A stretch of 64,000 bases of DNA. Origin: JACVRW01 sp963746825. GTDB lineage: Bacteria; Actinomycetota; Thermoleophilia; Solirubrobacterales; Thermoleophilaceae. Below the pieces are notes generated by a model. It was not told where the DNA came from and searched no databases. It saw only the letters and a list, made by a program, of their open reading frames with translations. The stretch spans positions 310,001-374,000 of the forward strand of contig CAVVCU010000003.1 of NCBI GenBank assembly GCA_963746825.1, given 5' to 3'. A program made the position numbers and the translations under genes. Positions 55,823-62,936 of the stretch are shown here, in pieces (the stretch's first letter is position 1; each line of letters opens with the position of its first letter).

Positions 55823-57157
55823 TCATCTCCAGTCGATCAGGGCGAATCTCCGTCTGAGCTTCTCCCCGCGCGCGGGGTTGAGTTGCTCCACCCAGGCGAT
55901 GCGGCCGAGGAGGTGGGCCCCGAAATCTGGGTGACCACCGCGGTTCTGCCCCCCCGGTCCGTGGCGGGCGGCGTTGTGCAGGGTGGCCTTCAGCTCGTCG
56001 TAGCTCGCCCGCGGGACGTTCGGATGCTCGTTCACCACCACGCCGGCCACCTGCTGGCGCCCGGCCCGCGACATCACGCGCGTCTTTTTCTCGTTCAGGC
56101 GAAAGCCCTCGTCGCGCGCGATCTCCGCCACCGTCTCGATCAGGCGGGCCGAGTGGCGGGCCAGGCCCGGCCCGCCCGAGAGAACGAGATCATCCGCGTA
56201 GCGCGTGTAGCGGGCCTCCAGCCTGGCCGCCAGTCCCGCCATGCGGCGGTCGAGCGAGAACGCGGCCAGGTTGGCCAGCGCGGGCGACGTGGGCGCGCCC
56301 TGGGGCAGGTGGGGGACGGCGAGCCGAGTGCCGAGGCGCCAGTGGGCGGCGATTGCTCTCGCCTCGCAAGGCCGCGCGAGCGACGACCACTCGGACAGCG
56401 GCACCACGTTGGTGCACAGTCCGGTGAGCCGGTGGGCCACCGCCTCCGCGTAGCCCGCCGAGCGGAAGATGCCGAACACGCGCCGGGCTCTCACCGAGGC
56501 GAAGAAGTCCTCCAGGTCGAACCGCAGCACCGCGCCGCGCCCCGCGTGTACCGCGGCGTGGCTGCGAGCCGAGCGGCCCCCGACGAAGCCGTGGGCCGCG
56601 GGGTGTGCGGGGATCCGCTCCAGGATCTCGCGCAGCAGGAGCCGTTGCGAGGCCTTGAGCCGCGCCTTCGGACGCTCGATCGCGCGCGGCGGCCCGCCGG
56701 GCCGGTGAAGCCACAGATAGCGGTAGTTGCGCAGCTTCTCGGCCTCGACCCGTCGCTCCATGCTCCTGACGTCGGCGAGCCAGTCGAGCTGGCCCGGGCT
56801 CAGGCCGAGGAACTCAGCGAGGTCGGCCAGCGTGTCCAGCTCGGCCACCGGCCAGCGGCGGCGCCCCATCTCCTGCTCGAAGGTGAAGAAGCGCCTGGCC
56901 CGCGGCGGCGGCACGCCGTCGGGCGGCGGCGCCACCCGCGCGAGGATCTGGCCGATGAAGCCGGCGAGCTCACGTGGGCGGTCGCTCGGCGGGCGGTGAT
57001 AGGCGGCGAGCACCTCGCCGGCGACCCCCTCGAGCCACGGAGCGGGACCGTCGAGGGCGGAGCGGGCGCGCTCGACCAGGCCATCGTGGTCCCATTCACC
57101 GGCGAGGAAGGCGGCGGCGAGAGGCCCCCGGAGCGCGGCGAGGGGATGAGCGCTCAT
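55823..57157 (-). CDS. Retron-type reverse transcriptase
   Basis: A 444-residue reverse transcriptase of the retron-like class. The catalytic Asp-containing block is AVLRFDLEDFFASV (D214), the fingers motif LPQGAPTSPALANL (284-297), YADD at 320-323 (in TRYADDLVLSG), and QQVAGVVVNEHPNV near the position of the retron VTG motif. Upstream are AAHGFVGGRSARSHAAVHAG and RNYRYLWLHRPGG. It carries about 110 extra N-terminal residues that are not a known enzyme (LAALRGPLAAAFLAGEWDHD). The retron NAxxH motif was not clearly found. The ATG at 57157 directly abuts the 3' arm of the putative msr-msd RNA (57158-57322). No effector gene is adjacent. Confidence 0.88.
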   Translation of the reverse strand: MSAHPLAALRGPLAAAFLAGEWDHDGLVERARSALDGPAPWLEGVAGEVLAAYHRPPSDRPRELAGFIGQILARVAPPPDGVPPPRARRFFTFEQEMGRRRWPVAELDTLADLAEFLGLSPGQLDWLADVRSMERRVEAEKLRNYRYLWLHRPGGPPRAIERPKARLKASQRLLLREILERIPAHPAAHGFVGGRSARSHAAVHAGRGAVLRFDLEDFFASVRARRVFGIFRSAGYAEAVAHRLTGLCTNVVPLSEWSSLARPCEARAIAAHWRLGTRLAVPHLPQGAPTSPALANLAAFSLDRRMAGLAARLEARYTRYADDLVLSGGPGLARHSARLIETVAEIARDEGFRLNEKKTRVMSRAGRQQVAGVVVNEHPNVPRASYDELKATLHNAARHGPGGQNRGGHPDFGAHLLGRIAWVEQLNPARGEKLRRRFALIDWR

Positions 57158-57322
57158 GCGACGGCCGAGCCCGACTTTCTCCGTCGTGCGTGCGCAGGAG
57201 CTGCGTGCGGGGCAGCGGGCGCGCATGCGATGCGATGCGTAGGTGTCATGGTGTCCCCGGGGTGACCCCGGAGAGGTCCGTGGGCTCTCGCCCACGGCGC
57301 CGACTCAGGCTCGGGCCGTCGC
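57158..57322 (-). ncRNA. Candidate retron msr-msd RNA
   Basis: Transcribed toward the reverse transcriptase. The 5' arm GCGACGGCCCGAGCC (57322-57308) pairs with the 3' arm GGGCTCGGCCGTCGC (57172-57158): 14 bp with one bulged base. Between them lie a perfect 8-bp hairpin with GAGA loop (57297-57278), a 6-bp hairpin CCGGGG-TCA-CCCCGG (57271-57257) and a long interrupted hairpin (57228-57188) with stems GCATGCGCG/TGCGCACGC and GCTGC/GCAGC. This order (a1, short stems, long stem, a2, then RT) is the retron plan. Identified by eye. The 3' arm lies just before the start codon. Confidence 0.7.
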
Positions 57323-57350
57323 TGCGGCGAGCATAACCGGCCCCGCCGGC

Positions 57351-58328
57351 TCAGGTGAGGCAGCCCGCGAGGGCCTCGAGCGTGGCGTCGAAGTCGGTCT
57401 GGGCGATCGGGCCCACGCAGGGCGAACTCGCCCCGGCCTCGCGGTAGCGGCGCACGGTCGCGCCCGCTTCGTCGGCCGATCCGACCGCCGCGAGCGTCTG
57501 GAGGAAGCGGTCGGAGATCGCGGCGGCCGCCGCTTCGGGCCCGCCCTCGCCCATGGCGCGATCGAAGCCGCTGAGGTCCTCCTCGAATCCCGAGCGCTCG
57601 AGCATCGCGCGGTAGAAGGGCAGCGAGAAGTAGGGGATCAGCTCCGAGCGCAGGCGCCCGCGCGCCTCCTCGGGCTCGCCGGTGATGGCCGAGGGCACGG
57701 CGGCAACGATGTCGAACCCTTCCGGAGGCTTACCCGCCTTCGCGCGTCCCTCGCTCACGGCGGGCACCACCACGTCGCGTATGTAGTCGGGGTTGCACAG
57801 CCACAGCACCACGCCGTCGGCGATCTCGCCCGCCAGCGTGAGCATCTTGGGGGAGAGGCCGGCCAGGTAGATCGGCAGGTCGGCCCGGGCGGAGTAGCCC
57901 ATGAAGCGAAAGGCCGAGCGGAACTTCTCGCCGGCCGGCGGCTCGTCGCCCGCGAAGATCGCGCGCACGATGCCCACGTACTCGCGGGTCTCGCGCAGGG
58001 GCTTGTCGATCGTCTGGTCGTACCACGCCTCCACCACGGGGCGGTGCGATACCCCGAGGCCGCATACGGCCCGCCCGCCCGAGAACTCGTCGAGCGTGGC
58101 GAAGGACTGGGCGGTGGCCACCGGCGTTCGCGTGTAGATCGGCAGCACCCCGGTGCCCAGCCGGATGCGCTCGCTGCGCGAGGCGTAGGCCATCAGGGTG
58201 GTGACCGAGTCGCGGGCCGCGATGTGCGTCAGGTACACGGACTCGTAGCCGAGGCGTTCGGCCAGCTCCACCCGCTGGAGAGCGGTCTCCAGGGACCTTC
58301 CCACGGAGATGAAGGTGCCCAGGGCCAA
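57351..58328 (-). CDS. LLM-class F420-type oxidoreductase
   Basis: A 325-residue luciferase-like TIM-barrel protein. Begins LALGTFISVGRSLETALQRVELAERLGYESVYLTH, with RIRLGTGVLPIYTRTPVATAQSFATLDEFSGGR and VCGLGVSHRPVVE. Actinobacterial members use F420, other members flavin. Its substrate is unknown. Start TTG at 58328, 43 nt from the divergent HtrA-like gene. It ends 29 nt before the candidate retron RNA on the same strand, so transcription could read into it. Confidence 0.88.
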   Translation of the reverse strand: MALGTFISVGRSLETALQRVELAERLGYESVYLTHIAARDSVTTLMAYASRSERIRLGTGVLPIYTRTPVATAQSFATLDEFSGGRAVCGLGVSHRPVVEAWYDQTIDKPLRETREYVGIVRAIFAGDEPPAGEKFRSAFRFMGYSARADLPIYLAGLSPKMLTLAGEIADGVVLWLCNPDYIRDVVVPAVSEGRAKAGKPPEGFDIVAAVPSAITGEPEEARGRLRSELIPYFSLPFYRAMLERSGFEEDLSGFDRAMGEGGPEAAAAAISDRFLQTLAAVGSADEAGATVRRYREAGASSPCVGPIAQTDFDATLEALAGCLT

Positions 58329-58371
58329 GAGGCGCCGAAGCCTACCGGCCGGGGAGTAGAGTCGAAACGAG

Positions 58372-59550
58372 GTGCGCCCGGACGAATCGCACGACGGGGC
58401 ACCCGACCCCGAGCAGGATCCCGACGCCGCTCTCGAGGCGCTGGCCAGCGGCGACTTGCCGGCGGGGCGCTCGCGCCGGCGCCTCGCGCGGGCCGCGCTC
58501 GAGGGGCTGCGTCAGGCGCGGCGCACCGCGCGGATCGGGCTCGGAGTGGCGGTGCTCGCGCTGGTCGCGGTCCTGGGCATGGTGGTGTGGACCCTGACCC
58601 GCGACGACGACGGCACCGAGGCCGGCCAGGCCGCACGAGGCGACGACGCCGCGGCGATCGTGGCCGCGGCGCGCCCGGCCACCGTGCTGGTCCGCGCACG
58701 GAGCGCCGCGGGCACCTCCTTTGGGAGCGGAGTGGTGATCGACGCCGCCGAGGGGCTGGTGCTCACCAACTTCCACGTGATCGGCGGCGGTGGAGACATC
58801 GAGGTCGGGCGGCCCGGCCGCCTCGCGCGGGCGAGCGTCCGGGGAGCGGCGCCCTGCGACGACCTCGCCCTGCTCGAGGTGGAGAGCCTCGGAGCGCTGA
58901 AGGAGCTGCCGCTGGGCGCCCAGGACGATGTGGCCCAGGGCGATCAGGTGGTCGCCCTCGGCTACCCGGCGAGCGCGTCGGGGGGCAGCTCGCTGACCAC
59001 GACCGCGGGCGTGGTCTCCTCGGTGCGCACCTCTCTGCGGCTGCCGGCGCCCGACTCGCCGCGCTTTCCCAACCTGGTGCAGACCGACGCGGCGCTCAAC
59101 CCGGGCAACTCCGGCGGCCCGCTCGTGGGCCGGGACGGCCTGCTCGTCGGGATCAACACGATCCTCTTCCAGGGCTCGCGCGACACACCCATCAACAGCC
59201 AGGGGTACGCCGTGGGCGTCGACCGCATCCGGACGGTCGTCGAGGAGCTGCGCGAATCCCGCTCGATCGGCTGGTTCGGCGCCGGCCTGCTGGCGCCGCC
59301 GCCGGAGCTGCTGCGGCGCGGGAGCCTGCCCGAGGGCTTGCTGGTGACCGCGGCCGCGGCGGGGACCAGCGCGGAGAGCGCCGGCGTCGAGGAGGTGCTG
59401 ATGCTCGCGGTGGGCGATCGCCCGGTCGGCGGCACGGTCGCGGGCTACTGCGAGGCGGTGGAGGGCGTGCGGAGCGGCGACGTTCGCGTGCTGACCGTGG
59501 TCACCGGAGCGCGTGGCGCCCCGCAGAGGGTGCGGGTCGAGTTCGAGTAG
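58372..59550 (+). CDS. HtrA/DegP-like trypsin-type serine protease, membrane anchored
   Basis: A 392-residue protein with a cytosolic N-terminus, one membrane helix at 54-76 (ARIGLGVAVLALVAVLGMVVWTL) and an extracytoplasmic S1 protease domain. Catalytic triad H135 (LTNFHVIG), D164 (CDDLALLEV), S247 (NPGNSGGPL). The C-terminal part (VEEVLMLAVGDRPVGG) is PDZ-like. It degrades or cuts misfolded envelope proteins. GTG start at 58372. Confidence 0.9.
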   Translation: MRPDESHDGAPDPEQDPDAALEALASGDLPAGRSRRRLARAALEGLRQARRTARIGLGVAVLALVAVLGMVVWTLTRDDDGTEAGQAARGDDAAAIVAAARPATVLVRARSAAGTSFGSGVVIDAAEGLVLTNFHVIGGGGDIEVGRPGRLARASVRGAAPCDDLALLEVESLGALKELPLGAQDDVAQGDQVVALGYPASASGGSSLTTTAGVVSSVRTSLRLPAPDSPRFPNLVQTDAALNPGNSGGPLVGRDGLLVGINTILFQGSRDTPINSQGYAVGVDRIRTVVEELRESRSIGWFGAGLLAPPPELLRRGSLPEGLLVTAAAAGTSAESAGVEEVLMLAVGDRPVGGTVAGYCEAVEGVRSGDVRVLTVVTGARGAPQRVRVEFE

Positions 59551-59588
59551 CGCTCAGAAGGCCGCGCCGTGCACGCTCGCGGCCGGGG

Positions 59589-60404
59589 TCAGGCGACTTC
59601 GCTGAACAGCAGGGTTTCGGAGTCCAGGCGCTCGCGGATGCGACGCTTGAGCTGCGAGTGGATCTGGGAGACGCGGCTCTCGGACACGTCGAGCACCTCG
59701 CCGATCTCACGCAGGGTGAGGTTCTTCACGTAGAGCAGGACGGCAACCTCGCGCTCGCGTGCGGGCAGCTGGTCGAAGGCGCGACGGAACTTCTCCTTGG
59801 CCTCGTCCCAGCCGGCCATGTGCTCGGGATCGGTCGAGGGGTCGTCGGCCTCGAGCGTGTCGATCAGCTCGATGGCGGTCTCGCCCTCGGTCACGACCAG
59901 CGACGAGAGCGAGGTCAGATCCGAGTTCTGGATCTCCTGCTCCTTGTCGCGCAGCTGGGCCGGCGTCATGTTCATCGCGTCGGCCAGCTCGTCGCGCCCG
60001 GGCGGGCGCCCGTGGACGCCGGTGAACGTTTCGCGGGCATGCTTGAGATCGCGCTCCAGGCGGCGCAGAGAGCGCGGCGCCCAGTCGCGGCGGCGCAGCT
60101 CGTCGAGCACTGAGCCGTGGATGCGGGTCCAGAGGTAGGGCTCGAGCGCGGCTCCCTTGTCCGGGTCGTAGCGGTCGATGGCCGGGATGAGCGACTCCAC
60201 TCCGCACGAGATCAGATCCTCGACCTCACAGGAGGCCGGCAGCTCGCGCAGCTTCTTGTAGACGATGTGCTTGACCAGTGGGACGTAGGTCAGGACCAGG
60301 CGGTTTCTCAGCGAGAGATCGCCGCTGGCCTTGTACTCCTCCCAGAGGGCGAACGACTGCTCCGCGGTGGGACGCTGATGGTCCCTGCGGGTGTCGGTGG
60401 TCAT
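59589..60404 (-). CDS. FliA/WhiG-family RNA polymerase sigma factor
   Basis: A 271-residue alternative sigma factor. Region 2 includes LVLTYVPLVKHIVYKKLRELP and EDLISCGVESLIPAIDRYDPDKG; region 3 GRPPGRDELADAMNM; region 4 PAREREVAVLLYVKNLTLREIGEVLDVSESRVSQIHSQLKRR. This layout (no region 1, full 2-3-4) is FliA/WhiG. It directs polymerase to motility or differentiation genes. Divergent from the FlaG-like gene. Start ATG at 60404. Confidence 0.9.
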   Translation of the reverse strand: MTTDTRRDHQRPTAEQSFALWEEYKASGDLSLRNRLVLTYVPLVKHIVYKKLRELPASCEVEDLISCGVESLIPAIDRYDPDKGAALEPYLWTRIHGSVLDELRRRDWAPRSLRRLERDLKHARETFTGVHGRPPGRDELADAMNMTPAQLRDKEQEIQNSDLTSLSSLVVTEGETAIELIDTLEADDPSTDPEHMAGWDEAKEKFRRAFDQLPAREREVAVLLYVKNLTLREIGEVLDVSESRVSQIHSQLKRRIRERLDSETLLFSEVA

Positions 60405-60482
60405 CTTCTGGGGCCTCCTGGATGGCGGGGGAACGAAAAGGCGGGTCGAGGCTGGTTTCGGGTATCCGCGGACCCCCCGTGA

Positions 60483-60528
60483 TCCCCGGTTCGCGGTAAT
60501 CGCGGCTACATCCCCGATTCGCGGTAAT
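60483..60528. promoter_or_regulatory. 18-bp direct repeat upstream of the sigma factor gene
   Basis: TCCCCGGTTCGCGGTAAT (60483-60500) recurs as TCCCCGATTCGCGGTAAT (60511-60528) with one difference and a 28-bp offset. Position between the divergent sigma factor and FlaG-like genes suggests two copies of a regulator site on nearly the same face of the helix. No palindrome dominates. What binds is unknown. Confidence 0.5.
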
Positions 60529-60609
60529 TCCGCAAACAGCGGGCCAAACTGCGCGCGCGCGCGGGCTGCTCCTCAAGATCGCGCGGTTCTGACCGACCAT
60601 CGAGGCAGC

Positions 60610-60858
60610 ATGGAAGGCATGAAATTCCCGGCGCAAGGCAAGCCCGAATGGCCCCCTCGCAGAGTTTGGCGCGAAGTGGACGATGCGGCGCAGGCCTGGG
60701 AGGACCTACAGAGCGAGGGCCGTGAGGTTCATTTCGAGATCGGTGACGACGGGCGCCTGCGGATCGAGATGCGCGATCTCGACGGCAACGTGATCAGCCC
60801 GATGTCCGCATCCGAGGTGCTCGCGGTGGTCAGCCGCCCCGCTCGACCCTCTGTTTGA
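60610..60858 (+). CDS. FlaG-like small protein
   Basis: An 82-residue protein. The end VHFEIGDDGRLRIEMRDLDG NVISPMSASEVL follows the FlaG pattern (a beta stretch with D-x-x-G-x-V-I-x-x-x-P). FlaG proteins are flagellar-associated. The neighbouring FliA/WhiG sigma fits motility, but no flagellar gene lies in the window. ATG 60610 with GAGG 5 nt upstream. The 3' end overlaps the convergent SRPBCC gene by 29 nt. Confidence 0.6.
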   Translation: MEGMKFPAQGKPEWPPRRVWREVDDAAQAWEDLQSEGREVHFEIGDDGRLRIEMRDLDGNVISPMSASEVLAVVSRPARPSV

Positions 60859-61255
60859 GGCCGCGAGCGAATTGCTCGAAGCTCGGGCCCAGGTCCGGGA
60901 TCGAACGGCCGATGAGCGGGAGCAGAGGCCCGCTGAAGCGCTCCTCCATGGTGAACCGGGTGGTCCCGGCGCCCTCGGGGCTGAGCTCGTAGGTGCGCAG
61001 GCCCTTGAACAGGCCGAGCGGCATGCCGCCCTTCCAGGTCATGCGCCGGTCCGCTTCGAGCTCGACCACCTTGACCGGGAAGGCGCGGCCGGGGTTCACC
61101 TCGGACACGACCTTGACCTTCTCGCCCAGGGCCACGTTGCCCTCGACCCTCACCACGCCCGAGTCCCAGGCCGGCCACGATTTCGTGTCGACCAGGATCG
61201 GCCAGATGCGGTCCGGATCGGCCTCGATCAGCACGTCGGTTCGATACTCCACCAC
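60830..61255 (-). CDS. SRPBCC-family (START-like) protein
   Basis: A 141-residue protein of the SRPBCC fold, with VEYRTDVLIEADPDRIWPILVD at the start, MTWKGGMPLGLFKGLRTYEL in the middle and FARGLKQRVE in the last helix. The fold encloses a hydrophobic pocket for lipids or polyketides. Function unknown. Divergent from the ArsR-SRPBCC pair, with which it may share control. Confidence 0.78.
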   Translation of the reverse strand: MVEYRTDVLIEADPDRIWPILVDTKSWPAWDSGVVRVEGNVALGEKVKVVSEVNPGRAFPVKVVELEADRRMTWKGGMPLGLFKGLRTYELSPEGAGTTRFTMEERFSGPLLPLIGRSIPDLGPSFEQFARGLKQRVERGG

Positions 61256-61265
61256 TGGCTCCTTT

Positions 61266-61288
61266 CGTAACCTAATTGTGACCGTAAC
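61266..61288. promoter_or_regulatory. Repeated CGTAAC in the SRPBCC/ArsR divergent spacer
   Basis: CGTAAC appears at 61266-61271 and 61283-61288, 17 bp apart, in the short spacer between divergent genes. This spacing could place both on one face of the helix for the ArsR-family regulator. Only a weak argument; no palindrome is evident. Confidence 0.3.
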
Positions 61289-61311
61289 AGTTTGGCTACC
61301 CTATCCGCACC

Positions 61312-61635
61312 GTGCTCGACGAACTTCCGGGGGATCCCTTCGACGCGCTCGGTGATCCCCACCGCCGGGCGATCGTCGAGCTCCTGGGGCACGGCGACCG
61401 CTCCGTGGGGGACCTCGCCGGCGAGCTTCCGATCAGCCGGCCCGCGGTGTCCCGGCACCTGCGGCTGCTCAAGGAGGCGGGGCTGGTGAGCGACCGCGCC
61501 GAGGGCACCCGGCGGCTGTATCGCCTCCACGACGAGGGCATCGAGGCCGTTCGCGCCTACCTGGAGCAGGTCTGGGGCGAGGCGGCGGCGCGCTTTCGCC
61601 TGGCCGCGGACAACCGTGGGTCCGATCCGCGCTGA
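61312..61635 (+). CDS. ArsR-family transcriptional regulator
   Basis: A 107-residue winged-helix regulator: DPFDALGDPHRRAIVELLGHGDRSVGDLAGELPISRPAVSRHLRLLKEAGLVSDRAEGTRRLYRL. No metal-binding cysteines are present, so it is not a classical metal sensor. Genes of this type next to SRPBCC (AHSA1) proteins form a common pair. GTG start at 61312. It ends with a TGATG junction to the next gene. Confidence 0.88.
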   Translation: MLDELPGDPFDALGDPHRRAIVELLGHGDRSVGDLAGELPISRPAVSRHLRLLKEAGLVSDRAEGTRRLYRLHDEGIEAVRAYLEQVWGEAAARFRLAADNRGSDPR

Positions 61636-62078
61636 TGGAGCCGCTGGAGCTCGCCTTCAGCGTCGACTGTGCCCCTGAGCGGGCGTTCGAGACCTGGGCC
61701 GAGCGCACCACCATGTGGTGGCCTCACGGCCACTCGGTGTCCGGCGAGCCGGGCCTCTCGGTGGTCTTCGAGCCGCGGCCCGGTGGCCGCATCTACGAGC
61801 GCACGCCCTCCGGCGCGGAGCACGACTGGGGCGAGGTGCTCGTGTGGGAGCCCCCTCTCCGCCTGACCTACCTGTGGCACCTGCGCTTCGACCGCGCCGA
61901 CGCCACCGAGGTGGAGGTGAGCTTCAACCCGTCGGGCGAGCGGACCGACGTGAGGATCGTGCACCGCGGGTGGGAGCGCCTGGGCGCGAAGGGCGCCGAG
62001 CGGCGCGAGCGCAACCGCAAGGGCTGGAGTGGCGTGATCGAGGCCTACCGCACCACCTGCGCGGTCCCCCTTCAGTAA
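61635..62078 (+). CDS. SRPBCC/AHSA1-like domain protein
   Basis: A 147-residue AHSA1-type protein. It shows PLELAFSVDCAPERAFETWA, TMWWPHGHSVSG and the end GWERLGAKGAERRERNRKGW. In Actinobacteria such proteins follow ArsR regulators, and the pair is coupled here (1-nt overlap, TGATG). Probably a ligand-binding or chaperone-like protein; not known in detail. Confidence 0.85.
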   Translation: MEPLELAFSVDCAPERAFETWAERTTMWWPHGHSVSGEPGLSVVFEPRPGGRIYERTPSGAEHDWGEVLVWEPPLRLTYLWHLRFDRADATEVEVSFNPSGERTDVRIVHRGWERLGAKGAERRERNRKGWSGVIEAYRTTCAVPLQ

Positions 62079-62234
62079 CTCCCGCACCGGTCGATTAACC
62101 CGGGCGGCCCAGCAGGCCGAGAGGCGATGCTGGCGCAGGCCTACCGAGCCGCGCAGACCGTTCGTTCACTTCTGCGCCCAGCCACCAGGCCAAACATAGC
62201 TCCGTACGCGGAGCCACATAGGGGAACGATCGAA

Positions 62235-62262
62235 CGGGCGAGCCGCCACAGCGGTTCGCCCG
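62235..62262. promoter_or_regulatory. Strong hairpin in the leader before the ECF sigma gene
   Basis: CGGGCGAGCCGC (62235-62246) and GCGGTTCGCCCG (62251-62262) pair with one wobble and a CACA loop. It lies in the 249-nt spacer after the AHSA1 gene and 65 nt before the sigma start. It could end the upstream transcript or shape the leader. No T run follows. Confidence 0.45.
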
Positions 62263-62327
62263 CTCGGCGTTCGGGGGCCCGCGGGACCGCTCGCGCCCTG
62301 TTGCCCGTATGGGGGGCAGGGAGGAGG

Positions 62328-62936
62328 ATGGTGGCTGCCCTGACACGCGCATCGGCAATCGATCTCACCGCGACCGCCCCCCGGGGGGCGGCGCCCCGCG
62401 AGCGGCCCTCGCGGCGGCGCGAGCGGGCCTGGGTCCGCGGGGCGCAGGCCGGGTCGCACGAGGCGATGGAGGCGCTCTTCCGGGCTCACTGGGATCACGC
62501 TCACCGCGCGGCGTATCTCATCGTTCACGACGCGGCGGCGGCGGAGGACATCGCGCAGGAGGCCTTCCTGGCCGCGATCCGCGCCCTTCATCGCTTCGAC
62601 CGCCGCCGCCCCTTCGGGCCCTGGCTGCACCGGATCGTGGTCAACCGGGCGATCGACTGGTCGCGAGCGCGGGCGCTGCGCCGCGAGGTCTCCGAGCCGG
62701 CCGAGCGCGAGGCTCCGCCCGCGCGGCCGGCCGGGTGGTCGGATGAGGTGATCGCGGCCCTCGCCGCGCTCGATCCCGACCAGCGCGCGGCCGTGGTGCT
62801 GCGCCATCTGCTCGAGTACACGCCCGGCGAGATCGCGGAGCTGCTCGAGGTTCCGCGCGGCACCGTCAACTCCCGCCTGCGCCGCGCGCTCGATCGCCTC
62901 GCGCTGGAGCTCGATCAGGGGGAGGGGACCTCGTGA
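62328..62936 (+). CDS. ECF-type RNA polymerase sigma factor
   Basis: A 202-residue sigma factor: region 2 MEALFRAHWDHAHRAAYLIVHDAAAAEDIAQEAFLAAI, FGPWLHRIVVNRAIDWSRAR, and region 4 ALDPDQRAAVVLRHLLEYTPGEIAELLEVPRGTVNSRLRRA. Start ATG 62328 (GTG 62331 possible); GGGAGG stands just before. It ends with a GTGA overlap of the membrane propeller protein, its likely partner. Confidence 0.85.
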   Translation: MVAALTRASAIDLTATAPRGAAPRERPSRRRERAWVRGAQAGSHEAMEALFRAHWDHAHRAAYLIVHDAAAAEDIAQEAFLAAIRALHRFDRRRPFGPWLHRIVVNRAIDWSRARALRREVSEPAEREAPPARPAGWSDEVIAALAALDPDQRAAVVLRHLLEYTPGEIAELLEVPRGTVNSRLRRALDRLALELDQGEGTS

